Shown: positions 33,528-43,335, numbered from the stretch's first letter. The stretch is DNA of 64,000 nt from Actinomycetota bacterium (GCA_003569265.1 BGON01000001.1:1-64000), one strand, 5' to 3'. Numbers and translations are program-made. Notes: a model not told the origin generated them from the letters alone.

Positions 33528-34010
33528 ATGGCAGGTGAAAACGCTACCGCACCCCAGTGGCTCAATACTGCCGAAATGAAGGCCTGGCGCCGTTACATCA
33601 TCGCTAGCCGCCGCTTATTAGAGGCTTTGGACAGTGATTTAGATAGCCATGATTTATCAATGCCAGACTATGAAATCTTGGCTCTTCTTAGTGATGCTCC
33701 AGATCGCAAAATGCGAATGAGTGAATTAGCCGATATCGCCTTGCTATCGCGCTCGCGTTTATCGCATCGAATGAAAGTGATGGAAAAGGCTGGCTGGGTA
33801 AAGCGCGAGGCTTGCCCATCAGATAAACGTGGCTACTTTGCTGTGATGACAGCCAAGGGCTGGAAAGTAATTGTGGCTGCGGCCCCAGATCATGTGGAGA
33901 GTGTGCGCGCTAGATTTGTTGATCATTTATCTAAGGCGGATCTAGAAGTAATATCAACGATTTTTGCTCGGGTGGAAGAGTCACTGCGCAAAGATGCAAG
34001 TAATGACTAA
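33528..34010 (+). CDS. MarR-family transcriptional regulator
   Basis: A 160-residue winged-helix regulator. The DNA-binding core runs YEILALLSDAPDRKMRMSEL through LSRSRLSHRMKVMEKAGWVKREACPSDKRGYFAVM, including the wing with D-K-R-G. Helices at both ends form the dimer. The ligand is unknown. TAGACT ends 7 nt before the ATG, suggesting a leaderless transcript, and a perfect palindrome sits just upstream. It ends at a strong bidirectional terminator. No obvious target gene is adjacent besides divergent tgt and itself. Confidence 0.88.
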   Translation: MAGENATAPQWLNTAEMKAWRRYIIASRRLLEALDSDLDSHDLSMPDYEILALLSDAPDRKMRMSELADIALLSRSRLSHRMKVMEKAGWVKREACPSDKRGYFAVMTAKGWKVIVAAAPDHVESVRARFVDHLSKADLEVISTIFARVEESLRKDASND

Positions 34011-34022
34011 ATAAAACTGCAT

Positions 34023-34056
34023 AAAAAAACCCGCCACATATAGTGGCGGGTTTTTT
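34023..34056. terminator. Bidirectional rho-independent terminator
   Basis: ACCCGCCAC/GTGGCGGGT forms a perfect stem around ATATA, flanked by an A run on one side and six T on the other. It serves the convergent marR and histone-like genes. Confidence 0.9.
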
Positions 34057-34065
34057 AATTGCTAA

Positions 34066-34407
34066 TTACTTAGCTGCTGCCTTCTTACGACGGCGCTTCT
34101 TTGGAGCAGCTGCTGCTGCCTTCTTACGACGACGCTTTGGAGCAGCCTTCTTTGCGGCTGCCTTCTTACGACGACGCTTTGGAGCAGCCTTCTTTGCGGC
34201 TGCCTTCTTACGACGACGCTTTGGAGCAGCCTTCTTTGCTGCTGCCTTCTTACGACGACGCTTTGGAGCAGCCTTCTTTGCTGCTGCCTTCTTGCGGCGC
34301 TTCTTTGGAGCAGCTGCTGCTGCCTTCTTACGGCGCTTCTTTGGAGCTGCTGGAGCAGCTGCCTTCTTACGGCGCTTCTTTGGTGCTGCTTTCTTTGCTG
34401 CGGCCAC
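34066..34407 (-). CDS. Histone H1-like Lys/Ala/Arg-rich repetitive protein
   Basis: A 113-residue protein made almost entirely of Ala, Lys, Arg and Pro in repeats of the type A-P-K-R/K-R-R-K-K-A-A-A. The start is GTG at 34407, 6 nt after GGAG. It resembles the basic tail of actinobacterial HU (HupB) and eukaryotic H1 but has no globular HU or other domain. It probably binds DNA or RNA non-specifically and compacts the nucleoid. A strong terminator and a 226-bp very AT-rich upstream region with A and T runs mark it as a single-gene unit. Frames on the other strand here are repeat shadows. Confidence 0.85.
   Translation of the reverse strand: MAAAKKAAPKKRRKKAAAPAAPKKRRKKAAAAAPKKRRKKAAAKKAAPKRRRKKAAAKKAAPKRRRKKAAAKKAAPKRRRKKAAAKKAAPKRRRKKAAAAAPKKRRRKKAAAK
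34119..34286 (-). repeat. Four tandem 42-bp repeats inside the histone-like gene
   Basis: The block CCTTCTTACGACGACG recurs at 34119, 34161, 34203 and 34245, an exact 42-bp period encoding 14-residue units. Flanking units are diverged. Copy number could vary by slippage or recombination. Confidence 0.85.
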
Positions 34408-34633
34408 GTACTTCTCCTATCGGAATGGTTCGGATCCGTCACCCAAACCTTTTCGTGGATAAGCGTGACATCATTTAGGTAAAAATGCCATCATATTGTG
34501 GAAATTATTTAGGTGCGTGTCGCACATTCTTTTTAATTATTTTTTATGCATCTACGGAAAATCTCACTAAATAATTAATTTAAAATCAAAAAAAAATCGA
34601 AAAAATATAAAAAAAACGCTAATTTCTCCAAAA

Positions 34634-35926
34634 TCACGATATCTCTCCCTCGCCTTGAGGGTTTGAGCGTGATTTCTCACTCTCAGCGGCCTTTTCGAGG
34701 GCATTTTTATCGGTTTTTATGTCGAATTTTCGCAAAATTGGAAAAAAACCGGCCAGTAGGGCCACGCAAATGATGCAGATTATTCCGCCAGCGGTGACTG
34801 AAAAAGTTAAGGAAAATGCCGCGGCCATGGAAGCTGCGCGCATCTGTCCGGCTAAAGGTCCCAGTGAATATGACAATAATTCGATTCCGGCAAGGCGTCC
34901 GCGCAAATGATCGGGAATTGTTTGATTCCACATCGCTGATCGAAACAGGGCGCTGACCATGTCTGATGCTCCGGCCAAGGTGAGAAAAAGAAGTACCAGG
35001 GCTAGGTAATTAGTGGCACCGGCCAGAGCAATAGCTGCGCCCCAACCGATAGCTGCCCACATAATTGCTCGGCCATAGAAGCGAACGCTTTTAGTCCAGC
35101 CACTTGTGAGCACAATTGCAACAGCTCCAACGGTGCCAGCGGCATAGAGCAAACCAAGTGCCCATGGTGCACCTAACTGATCTGCCCAAAAAGGAATCAG
35201 GGCTGTGGGCATGGCAAAAAACATTGCAGCCAAGTCGATTAAATATGTGCCCAGTAAATCTTTACGGGCAAAGGAGTATTTGATTCCATCAAATAAAGCT
35301 GCCAGGGATGGCTTTTCCGCCTCTTTAGAGGGGGGAATATTGCTCATCATGGCCAGCAAAATAAGTGAGATACAAAAGGTTGCAATGTCTGCGGCATATC
35401 CCACGGCAACTGAATATGTTGCAATCAATACGCCGCCAATTGCTGGACCAACGATGACACCGGCCTGCCAGCGAAGACTCATCAACGCAGAGGCCGCTGC
35501 CATATCTTCATGATCGACAAGTCGGGGCAGGGCTGCAGTCATGGCAGGTTGTCGAAGGCCACTCACAGCTGCAAATAATCCAGCGACGACATAGATCACA
35601 ATAATGCTGGGGGAGGAACGCAGGGAGTTGATCAGAAGAATTCCGGTGAAAAACAGAGATAGGAATTCGGTAATCCAGATCAGTTTTTTGCGATCAATGG
35701 CATCGGCCAGGACCCCGCCATAGAGGCCAAAAATAATGAGTGGAAGGATCTCAACGAGCCCGCTGATTGCCACTGCCACGTAGGAGTTAGTGAGCTCTTT
35801 AATCTGAAAAGGAACGGCAACATAGGTGATCATGGAGCCAAAATAAGAGATTAGTTCGGCAGACCAAAGCTTGCGAAAGTCGGCAGATTTACGCAGTGGA
35901 GATAGATCTATTGCGTATTTAGCCAC
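34634..35926 (-). CDS. MFS exporter, EntS/MFS_3-like
   Basis: A 430-residue major facilitator with about 12 helices and a loop GVLADAIDRKKLIW after the second helix typical of MFS_3 exporters such as EntS. The C-terminus is charged (KTDKNALEKAAESEKSRS). The start is placed at the GTG giving MAKYAIDLSPLRKSADFRKLW at 35926, because a longer frame (to 35992) would run into the upstream panB gene. The ribosome-binding site is weak. It lies 10 bp after panB, so an operon is likely. The substrate is unknown. Confidence 0.8.
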   Translation of the reverse strand: MAKYAIDLSPLRKSADFRKLWSAELISYFGSMITYVAVPFQIKELTNSYVAVAISGLVEILPLIIFGLYGGVLADAIDRKKLIWITEFLSLFFTGILLINSLRSSPSIIVIYVVAGLFAAVSGLRQPAMTAALPRLVDHEDMAAASALMSLRWQAGVIVGPAIGGVLIATYSVAVGYAADIATFCISLILLAMMSNIPPSKEAEKPSLAALFDGIKYSFARKDLLGTYLIDLAAMFFAMPTALIPFWADQLGAPWALGLLYAAGTVGAVAIVLTSGWTKSVRFYGRAIMWAAIGWGAAIALAGATNYLALVLLFLTLAGASDMVSALFRSAMWNQTIPDHLRGRLAGIELLSYSLGPLAGQMRAASMAAAFSLTFSVTAGGIICIICVALLAGFFPILRKFDIKTDKNALEKAAESEKSRSNPQGEGEIS

Positions 35927-35936
35927 GAGGGTGAGA

Positions 35937-36749
35937 TTAGTTGAAAGTGTGTTCTGGCGCTGGAAATTGACCAGCTTTAACATCTGCGGCAAATTCGCCG
36001 GCCGCTGCCAACATCTCGGCCCTCATATCTCTATATGCCTTAGCTAGCTTCGGAGGGTTCTTAGTTATTCCCATCATGTCTGTCCAGACCAATACTTGGG
36101 CATCGCAGTCAACCCCAGCCCCAATACCAATCGTTGGAATCTTTAGGGCAGCCGTTATTTTTGCTGCTAATTCAGCAGGGACAAGCTCTAAGACAATGGC
36201 AAAGGCGCCAGCTTTTTCAAGAGCTAATGCTGCTTGCACAATGGCATCACCATCGGTGCGACCTTGGACTTTATAGCCACTTAATAAGTGGATGGCTTGT
36301 GGCGTTAAACCAACATGTCCCATCACTGGAATTCCAGAGGCCACTAGTTTCTCAACGGTTGCAATATGTGGGCCTTCAATTTTTACACCCATCGCCCCAG
36401 CCTCTTTAAAGAAACGAGTAGATGTTGCAAGTGCTTGTTCGGGTGAGGATTCATAAGAGCCAAAGGGAAGATCGGCTAGAACGAGAGCACGTTTGGAAGC
36501 TCTCACAACTGCGCGGGTCAATGGAATGAGCTCATCGACTGTTACAGGGATTGTGTTGGCTTCACCTAGAAAATTATTGCCGGCGCTATCGCCAACCAAA
36601 AGGACTGGGATTCCGGCCTCATCAAAAATCTCGGCAGTCATCTGCTCATAGGAAGTGAGCATCGCCCATTTTTCACCGCGGCTCTTAGCCGCTAGCAGAT
36701 CGGCGATTGTTACACGTCGGTGCAGCGCACCGCCATAAAGGCTTTCCAT
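35937..36749 (-). CDS. panB: 3-methyl-2-oxobutanoate hydroxymethyltransferase
   Basis: A 270-residue enzyme making ketopantoate for pantothenate and CoA from 2-oxoisovalerate and methylene-tetrahydrofolate. Family blocks are LTSYEQMTAEIFDEAGIPVLLVGDSAG, VKIEGPHIATVEKLVASGIPVMGHVGLTPQ in sections, and the late IGIGAGVDCDAQVLVWTDM. The ATG at 36749 follows GAGGAGAGG; the longer frame to 36800 is rejected. It is divergent from nadE across 75 bp containing an inverted repeat. Confidence 0.95.
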   Translation of the reverse strand: MESLYGGALHRRVTIADLLAAKSRGEKWAMLTSYEQMTAEIFDEAGIPVLLVGDSAGNNFLGEANTIPVTVDELIPLTRAVVRASKRALVLADLPFGSYESSPEQALATSTRFFKEAGAMGVKIEGPHIATVEKLVASGIPVMGHVGLTPQAIHLLSGYKVQGRTDGDAIVQAALALEKAGAFAIVLELVPAELAAKITAALKIPTIGIGAGVDCDAQVLVWTDMMGITKNPPKLAKAYRDMRAEMLAAAGEFAADVKAGQFPAPEHTFN

Positions 36750-36786
36750 TATTTTCCTCTCCTCGAGGCTGCGATAGGCAGTCCCC

Positions 36787-36808
36787 GGGTACAGGCACAA
36801 GGGTACCC
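36787..36808. promoter_or_regulatory. Inverted repeat between panB and nadE
   Basis: GGGTAC (36787-36792) and GTACCC (36803-36808) form a dyad with a 10-bp spacer, overlapping where the -35 element for nadE (TACACT at 36813-36818) should be. It is a plausible repressor site for one or both cofactor genes; the regulator is unknown. Confidence 0.4.
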
Positions 36809-36824
36809 CCGTTACACTTGAAAA

Positions 36825-38474
36825 ATGAAGTTGCGCGTGGCGCTAGCCCAAATCAACCCAACGGTTGGTGACCTTGCGGGCAATGCTGGGCTGATAGCGC
36901 AATCTGTAAAGAAGGCCCAAGAAAAGGCCGCCAATCTGATCGTCTTTCCAGAAATGATTGTGACTGGATATCCAGTTGAGGATTTAGCTCTTCGTCCATC
37001 CTTTCAAGCAGCCAGCATCAGAGCTATTGAAGAAATCGCTGCGGCAATCACAGGTGATGTGGTGGCAGTTGTTGGCTACCTAGATAAAGGCCCAAAAAAC
37101 TGCGTCGCAGTTATTCATGATGGAAAAATCAAGGCCAGATATGTCAAGCGCCACCTGCCCAATTACGGCGTCTTTGATGAGTTTAGAAACTTTGTAGCAG
37201 GGGATCAATCCCTGGTTGTTCGAATCCATGGAGTAGATGTTGCCGTTGCAATCTGTGAGGATATTTGGCATTCACTCGACTCGATTGCCGCAAGAACTCC
37301 AGGTCTATTGGTCGTTCCTAATGGATCACCCTTTGAGAGAAACAAAGATGACGTTCGACTAGCTCTTGTGCAAAAGCGGGCCAAGGAAATTGGCGCACCC
37401 GTTGCATACGTCAACATGACAGGTGGCCAGGATGATTTGGTCTTTGATGGCGACACAATTGTTGTTGGCAAAGATGCAAGCCTGCTTGCAAGGACTGCTC
37501 AGTTTGATGATGAGCTCATTGTTATTGATATTGACTGCATCCAAGGATCTTCAAAGCCTGATGTTGTTATTTCTCAAGAACCAGCGGTCCATGCAGATTC
37601 ACTCAAATCTTCAATTGCAACGCCCCTCTCAGATGAGGCAGAAATGTGGGCGGGCCTTGTCATGGGGCTTCGCGACTATGTTGGCAAGAATGGATTTAAA
37701 TCTGTAGTCCTTGGTTTATCTGGTGGCATTGATTCAGCTTTAGTTGCTGCCATTGCAATTGATGCATTAGGTGCAAAACGCGTTAATGGTGTTGCAATGC
37801 CAAGTAAGTATTCCTCTAGCCACTCTGTTGAAGATGCTCAGGGGCTGGCAGATGCCACAGGTATTCACTTCAGGATCACTTCTATTGCCCCCATGGTTGA
37901 TGCCTATATGGCCAACATGGTCCTTAAAGGTTTGGCTGAGGAGAATCTGCAGGCCAGAGTTCGCGGAACCACGTTGATGGGCATATCCAATCAAGAAGGA
38001 CATCTTGTTTTAGCAACTGGAAATAAGAGCGAACTAGCTGTTGGTTACTCAACTCTTTATGGCGATGCCGTTGGAGGATTTGCTCCGATAAAAGATATTT
38101 ATAAAACCGATGTGTGGGCGCTGGCAGCATGGCGAAATGCTCAGGCCGTTGCTTCAGGTCAAACCCCTCCAATTCCAGAGCGCTCTATTACTAAAGAGCC
38201 AAGTGCTGAACTGCGCCCTGATCAAAAGGATTCAGATTCTCTGCCTGACTATGCGTTACTAGATCAGATCCTTCGAGCCTATGTTGATGAAGATCATGGC
38301 TACCACGTCTTACTTGCAGATGGCTTTGATCCTGAACTAGTGCGCCGTGTTATTTCATTAGTTGATAAGGCTGAATATAAGCGCCGCCAATATCCACCTG
38401 GAACTAAAGTCTCAGGCCGTGCCTTTGGTAAGGATCGTCGCTTGCCAATGACATCACGCTGGAACGAGCACTAG
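36825..38474 (+). CDS. nadE: Glutamine-dependent NAD+ synthetase
   Basis: A 549-residue two-domain enzyme. The N-terminal nitrilase-type glutaminase has the Glu (VFPEMIVTGYP), Lys (YVKRHLPNYGVFDE) and Cys (VAICEDIWH) triad. The C-terminal synthetase has the P-loop LSGGIDSALVA near residue 298 and a late KSELAVGYSTLYGDAVGG block. It amidates nicotinate adenine dinucleotide with glutamine-derived ammonia. TACACT lies 6 nt before the ATG with no Shine-Dalgarno, so it is probably leaderless. Confidence 0.95.
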   Translation: MKLRVALAQINPTVGDLAGNAGLIAQSVKKAQEKAANLIVFPEMIVTGYPVEDLALRPSFQAASIRAIEEIAAAITGDVVAVVGYLDKGPKNCVAVIHDGKIKARYVKRHLPNYGVFDEFRNFVAGDQSLVVRIHGVDVAVAICEDIWHSLDSIAARTPGLLVVPNGSPFERNKDDVRLALVQKRAKEIGAPVAYVNMTGGQDDLVFDGDTIVVGKDASLLARTAQFDDELIVIDIDCIQGSSKPDVVISQEPAVHADSLKSSIATPLSDEAEMWAGLVMGLRDYVGKNGFKSVVLGLSGGIDSALVAAIAIDALGAKRVNGVAMPSKYSSSHSVEDAQGLADATGIHFRITSIAPMVDAYMANMVLKGLAEENLQARVRGTTLMGISNQEGHLVLATGNKSELAVGYSTLYGDAVGGFAPIKDIYKTDVWALAAWRNAQAVASGQTPPIPERSITKEPSAELRPDQKDSDSLPDYALLDQILRAYVDEDHGYHVLLADGFDPELVRRVISLVDKAEYKRRQYPPGTKVSGRAFGKDRRLPMTSRWNEH

Positions 38475-38534
38475 TTTTTGCGACAACTTGCTTAATGCAA
38501 ATCATTGGCAACTCGCACTTTTAATCATTCTCAG

Positions 38535-38540
38535 TAGAAT
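38535..38540 (+). promoter_or_regulatory. -10 element for the cysteine leader/cysK transcript
   Basis: TAGAAT ends 6 nt before the leader-peptide ATG at 38547, placing the expected transcription start at or next to the A of the start codon. Confidence 0.6.
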
Positions 38541-38546
38541 TGAGCT

Positions 38547-38624
38547 ATGAAATCAATCATCAACTGGTTATTCACGCGAAATCGCGTTGTTGATTTCTGC
38601 CTTTCCACATCCTGCAGCTGCTGA
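38547..38624 (+). CDS. Cysteine-rich leader peptide upstream of cysK
   Basis: A 25-codon reading frame starts at an apparent leaderless ATG and ends in ...DFCLSTSCSC then TGA; Cys codons are 18, 23 and 25. The middle NRVVDFC resembles the 'RR/H-V-D' core of short actinobacterial leader peptides found in front of sulfur-metabolism genes. Mycobacteria use leaderless poly-Cys leader ORFs as cysteine-responsive attenuators, so ribosome stalling at the Cys codons when Cys-tRNA is scarce could raise expression of cysK-cysE 60 bp downstream. It was found by reading the gap and is too short for routine gene calling. Confidence 0.7.
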   Translation: MKSIINWLFTRNRVVDFCLSTSCSC

Positions 38625-38684
38625 TTTTCTAGCCCGCTTTACCTGCAGTTTTAGAACATTCATTTTATTTATCTAGGGAGAATT

Positions 38685-39611
38685 ATGACTATTTATAACA
38701 ACATCACAGAAATTTTTGGAAACACACCACTACTGCGCATCAACAAGATTACAGATGGTGCTGCAGGAAATGTCTATGCCAAGCTGGAATTTTATAATCC
38801 AACATCCTCTGTTAAGGATCGCCTCGCTATTGCGATGATCGATGCTGCTGAGGCAAGTGGCGAGCTCAAGCCTGGCGGGACAATTGTTGAGGCAACATCT
38901 GGAAACACAGGAATTGCTGTGGCAATGGTTGCTGCAGCTCGTGGATACAAGTCGATTTTCACAATGCCCGAGTCGGTTTCAAAGGAGCGTCGTAAGCTCA
39001 TTCGTGCCTTTGGTGCAGAACTTGTGTTAACACCAGCAGCCGAAGGTATGAAGGGCGCCGTTGGCGCAGCTGAAAAGCTTGGAGATTCTGGCGCTGTATT
39101 AGTTCGCCAATTTGAAAACGAAGCAGGACCAGAGATTCACTACAAAACAACGGGTGCTGAGATTTGGCGCGATCTTGATGGAAAAGTCGATGCTTTTATT
39201 TCAGGAATTGGCACGGGCGGAACAATTACTGGCACGGGCCGTTACTTAAAAGAGAAAAACCCTGCAATTAAAGTCTTTGGTGTTGAACCCGCTGCATCTC
39301 CAATTCTCAATGGCGGTGAGCCAGGACCACACCCCATTCAGGGAATTGGAGCTAACTTCATTCCTAATGTTTTGGATCGCTCTGTCTATGACGAGATCCT
39401 GGATGCAAATGCGGCAGATGCACTTGAGTATGCACGCCGAGCAGGAGCAGAAGAGGGATTCCTTGCTGGGATTTCATCTGGTGCAACGTTGTGGGCAGCA
39501 TCAGAGATTGCAAAGCGCCGCGAGTTTGCAGGCAAGAACATTGTCGTTATCTGTGCTTCAAATGGTGAGCGCTATCTTTCAACAGTTCTATACGAGGACT
39601 TGGTTGACTAA
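38685..39611 (+). CDS. cysK: Cysteine synthase (O-acetylserine sulfhydrylase)
   Basis: A 308-residue PLP enzyme. The cofactor Lys is in NPTSSVKDRLAIAM (near residue 44), the phosphate/substrate loop is EATSGNTGIAVAM, and GTGGTITGTGRYLK holds the glycine-rich PLP-phosphate cup. It makes cysteine from O-acetylserine and sulfide. AGGGAG precedes the ATG by 5 nt. It is followed after 3 bp by cysE, giving a complete serine-to-cysteine pair in one operon behind a Cys leader. Confidence 0.96.
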   Translation: MTIYNNITEIFGNTPLLRINKITDGAAGNVYAKLEFYNPTSSVKDRLAIAMIDAAEASGELKPGGTIVEATSGNTGIAVAMVAAARGYKSIFTMPESVSKERRKLIRAFGAELVLTPAAEGMKGAVGAAEKLGDSGAVLVRQFENEAGPEIHYKTTGAEIWRDLDGKVDAFISGIGTGGTITGTGRYLKEKNPAIKVFGVEPAASPILNGGEPGPHPIQGIGANFIPNVLDRSVYDEILDANAADALEYARRAGAEEGFLAGISSGATLWAASEIAKRREFAGKNIVVICASNGERYLSTVLYEDLVD

Positions 39612-39614
39612 TTA

Positions 39615-40127
39615 ATGGCAATTCTAAAACGCATCATTGAAGACCTTGATAACGCAATCAGCCATGATCCGGCTGCGCGCAATCGCTTAGAGGTCGCTTT
39701 GGCATACCCAGGTGTGCACGCGATTTGGGGACATCGAATCTCACATTTTCTTTGGAAACGAAAGTTGAAACTTCTTGCACGCATTCACTCAAATGCTGTG
39801 CGCTTCACGACAGGAATTGAGATTCATCCAGCAGCAGTTATTGGGCGTCGATTTTTTATTGATCACGGCATGGGCGTTGTTATTGGTGCAACATCAATTA
39901 TCGGTGATGATGTGATGCTCTATCACGATGTAACTCTGGGAGCCCGCGGTATCGAAAAGGGTAATCGCCATCCCAGGATTGAAAATAATGTAATTATTGG
40001 CGCTGGTGCGCGCGTACTTGGAAATGTGACCATAGGCGAGGGATCGCGTATCAGTGCCAACGCTGTTATTACCAAGGATTTAGCCCCAAGAACCATGCTC
40101 GATCACGCTGACTTCTTTGTCATTTAA
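39615..40127 (+). CDS. cysE: Serine O-acetyltransferase
   Basis: A 170-residue short-form CysE. A helical N-terminus ([29 protein letters not shown]) is followed by a left-handed beta helix of hexapeptide repeats with [32 protein letters not shown] in segments, including the catalytic His residues. It lacks the long N-terminal extension of enteric CysE. It acetylates serine for CysK, which can bind its C-terminus (ending DFFVI, with the terminal Ile typical for cysteine-synthase complex formation). It is co-transcribed with cysK. Confidence 0.95.
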   Translation: MAILKRIIEDLDNAISHDPAARNRLEVALAYPGVHAIWGHRISHFLWKRKLKLLARIHSNAVRFTTGIEIHPAAVIGRRFFIDHGMGVVIGATSIIGDDVMLYHDVTLGARGIEKGNRHPRIENNVIIGAGARVLGNVTIGEGSRISANAVITKDLAPRTMLDHADFFVI

Positions 40128-40163
40128 AGGCAGTTAACACAGCCGTAATCTGCATTTGTAACA

Positions 40164-41477
40164 ATGCCGACCATGAGCACCGAAATCAGCAAGCAAGAAG
40201 AGTTCGTTCTTCGCACCCTTGAAGAGCGCAATATTCGTTTTGTGCGTTTGTGGTTTAGCGATGTTTTGGGTTTTCTAAAATCTGTAGCTATCGCACCAGC
40301 TGAGTTAGAAAATGCCTTTGCTGAAGGTATTGGCTTTGATGGCTCTGCCATTGAGGGCTTTGCACGTGTGACTGAGTCGGATATGTTGGCAAAACCAGAT
40401 CCTGCAACTTTTTCTATCTTGCCTTGGCGCACTGAATCACCAGGTGCTGCCCGAATGTTCTGCGACATCGTGATGCCAGATGGAACTCCATCTCCTGCAG
40501 ATCCTCGCAATGTGTTGCGTCGTACTTTAGAAAAAGCAGCCAGCATGGGTTACACCTGTTACACCCACCCAGAGATTGAATTCTTCTTATTTAAAGAAAA
40601 GCCAGAATCAGGAAAAGCACCAATCCCTGTTGATCAAGGCGGATACTTCGATCACACACCAGCTGTTGTTGGACATGACTTCCGTCGCCAAGCAATTACA
40701 TTATTGGAAGCGATGGGAATCTCAGTTGAGTTTTCACATCATGAAGGTGCTCCAGGACAGCAGGAAATTGATCTGCGTTATGCCGATGCGCTAAGCACTG
40801 CCGATAACATCATGACTTTCCGACATGTGATTAAAGAAGTAGCAATGGATCAAGGCTTCCATGCCTCTTTTATGCCAAAGCCATTTACCGATCATCCAGG
40901 TAGTGGAATGCACACTCACGTATCACTCTTTAAAGGTGAAGAAAATGCTTTCTATGATTCAAGCGCAGAGTTAAATCTTTCTGCAGTGGGTCGCTCATTT
41001 ATTGCAGGTCTTCTCAAGCACGCACCAGAGATCACTGCAATTACAAATCAATGGGTTAACTCCTATAAGCGCTTACATGGCGGGGGAGAAGCACCAGCTT
41101 TTGTTAACTGGGGTCCAAGTGATCGTGGTGCATTAGTTCGTGTGCCTATGTATAAGCCAAAGAAAGAAAATTCAACACGTATTGAATTTAGATCACCAGA
41201 TACTGCATGTAATCCATATCTTGCATATGCAGTGATGTTGGCAGCGGGCTTAAAAGGCGTTGAAGAAGGCTATGTTTTGCAGGAATCAAAGGATCCAATT
41301 TCGCTGCCATCAAATCTCAATGAAGCCATTACAGAGATGGAAAAGAGTGAATTAGTGCGCCAAACTTTGGGTGAGCATGTATTTGAATATGTTTTGCGCA
41401 ATAAACGTGCTGAATGGCAGGACTATCGCCGCCAGGTCAGCGCCTATGAACTCGATCGTTATTTGCCAGTTCTTTAA
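40164..41477 (+). CDS. glnA2: Glutamine synthetase, GlnA2-type, lacking the adenylylation-loop segment
   Basis: A 437-residue glutamine synthetase very close to mycobacterial GlnA2 along its length (EEFVLRTLEERNIRFVRLWF, FSHHEGAPGQQEIDLR, NQWVNSYKRL, FRSPDTACNPYLA). It forms glutamine from glutamate, ammonia and ATP. Relative to my memory of other GS proteins, the ~18 residues normally after GYVL (the adenylylation-loop region, Tyr397 in E. coli) are absent: GYVLQESKDPISLPSNL runs straight through (about 41270-41310). The reading frame is intact. TAATCT lies 12 nt before the ATG. Confidence 0.92.
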   Translation: MPTMSTEISKQEEFVLRTLEERNIRFVRLWFSDVLGFLKSVAIAPAELENAFAEGIGFDGSAIEGFARVTESDMLAKPDPATFSILPWRTESPGAARMFCDIVMPDGTPSPADPRNVLRRTLEKAASMGYTCYTHPEIEFFLFKEKPESGKAPIPVDQGGYFDHTPAVVGHDFRRQAITLLEAMGISVEFSHHEGAPGQQEIDLRYADALSTADNIMTFRHVIKEVAMDQGFHASFMPKPFTDHPGSGMHTHVSLFKGEENAFYDSSAELNLSAVGRSFIAGLLKHAPEITAITNQWVNSYKRLHGGGEAPAFVNWGPSDRGALVRVPMYKPKKENSTRIEFRSPDTACNPYLAYAVMLAAGLKGVEEGYVLQESKDPISLPSNLNEAITEMEKSELVRQTLGEHVFEYVLRNKRAEWQDYRRQVSAYELDRYLPVL

Positions 41478-41486
41478 CCTGAGCGT

Positions 41487-41492
41487 TACCCT
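41487..41492 (+). promoter_or_regulatory. -10 element for the leucine leader/leuA transcript
   Basis: TACCCT ends 6 nt before the leader ATG at 41499, the same spacing as the cysteine leader, implying a leaderless start. Confidence 0.55.
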
Positions 41493-41498
41493 TTACTC

Positions 41499-41546
41499 AT
41501 GAACACACGCAGTCTCCTCCTTAGCTGCCGTGGCGGGGTCAAATAA
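41499..41546 (+). CDS. leuL: Leucine leader peptide upstream of leuA
   Basis: The 15-residue peptide MNTRSLLLSCRGGVK contains three consecutive Leu codons (CTC CTC CTT). It starts at an apparent leaderless ATG after TACCCT-N6 and its stop lies just before a GC-rich hairpin, the layout of actinobacterial leuA attenuators. Stalling at the Leu codons would favour the alternative RNA fold and allow leuA transcription or translation. Too short for routine gene calling. Confidence 0.75.
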   Translation: MNTRSLLLSCRGGVK

Positions 41547-41570
41547 CCGAACCCCTCGCTGCGGGGTTTG
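41532..41570 (+). promoter_or_regulatory. leuA attenuator: two mutually exclusive hairpins
   Basis: CCCC-T-CGC (41551-41558 region) can pair either upstream with GCGGGG at the end of the leader frame or downstream with GCGGGGTT (AACCCC...GGGGTT stem). The shared strand makes the folds exclusive, as in classical attenuation. The downstream stem is followed by TTGTCG, not a long T run, so control may be partly translational or Rho-dependent. Confidence 0.6.
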
Positions 41571-41607
41571 TCGTATCGGTAAAAAGACAAATTCCGCATA
41601 CTAATAA

Positions 41608-43335
<1,728 letters not shown>

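Noticed and set aside
34119-34286. CRISPR-like regular repeats
   Set aside because: The repeats are contiguous 42-bp coding units without unique spacers and keep one reading frame.
34043-34478. Other long frames over the histone-like gene on both strands
   Set aside because: They are reading-frame shadows of the 42-bp repeats; only the 34407-34066 frame has a ribosome-binding site, a start and a sensible composition.
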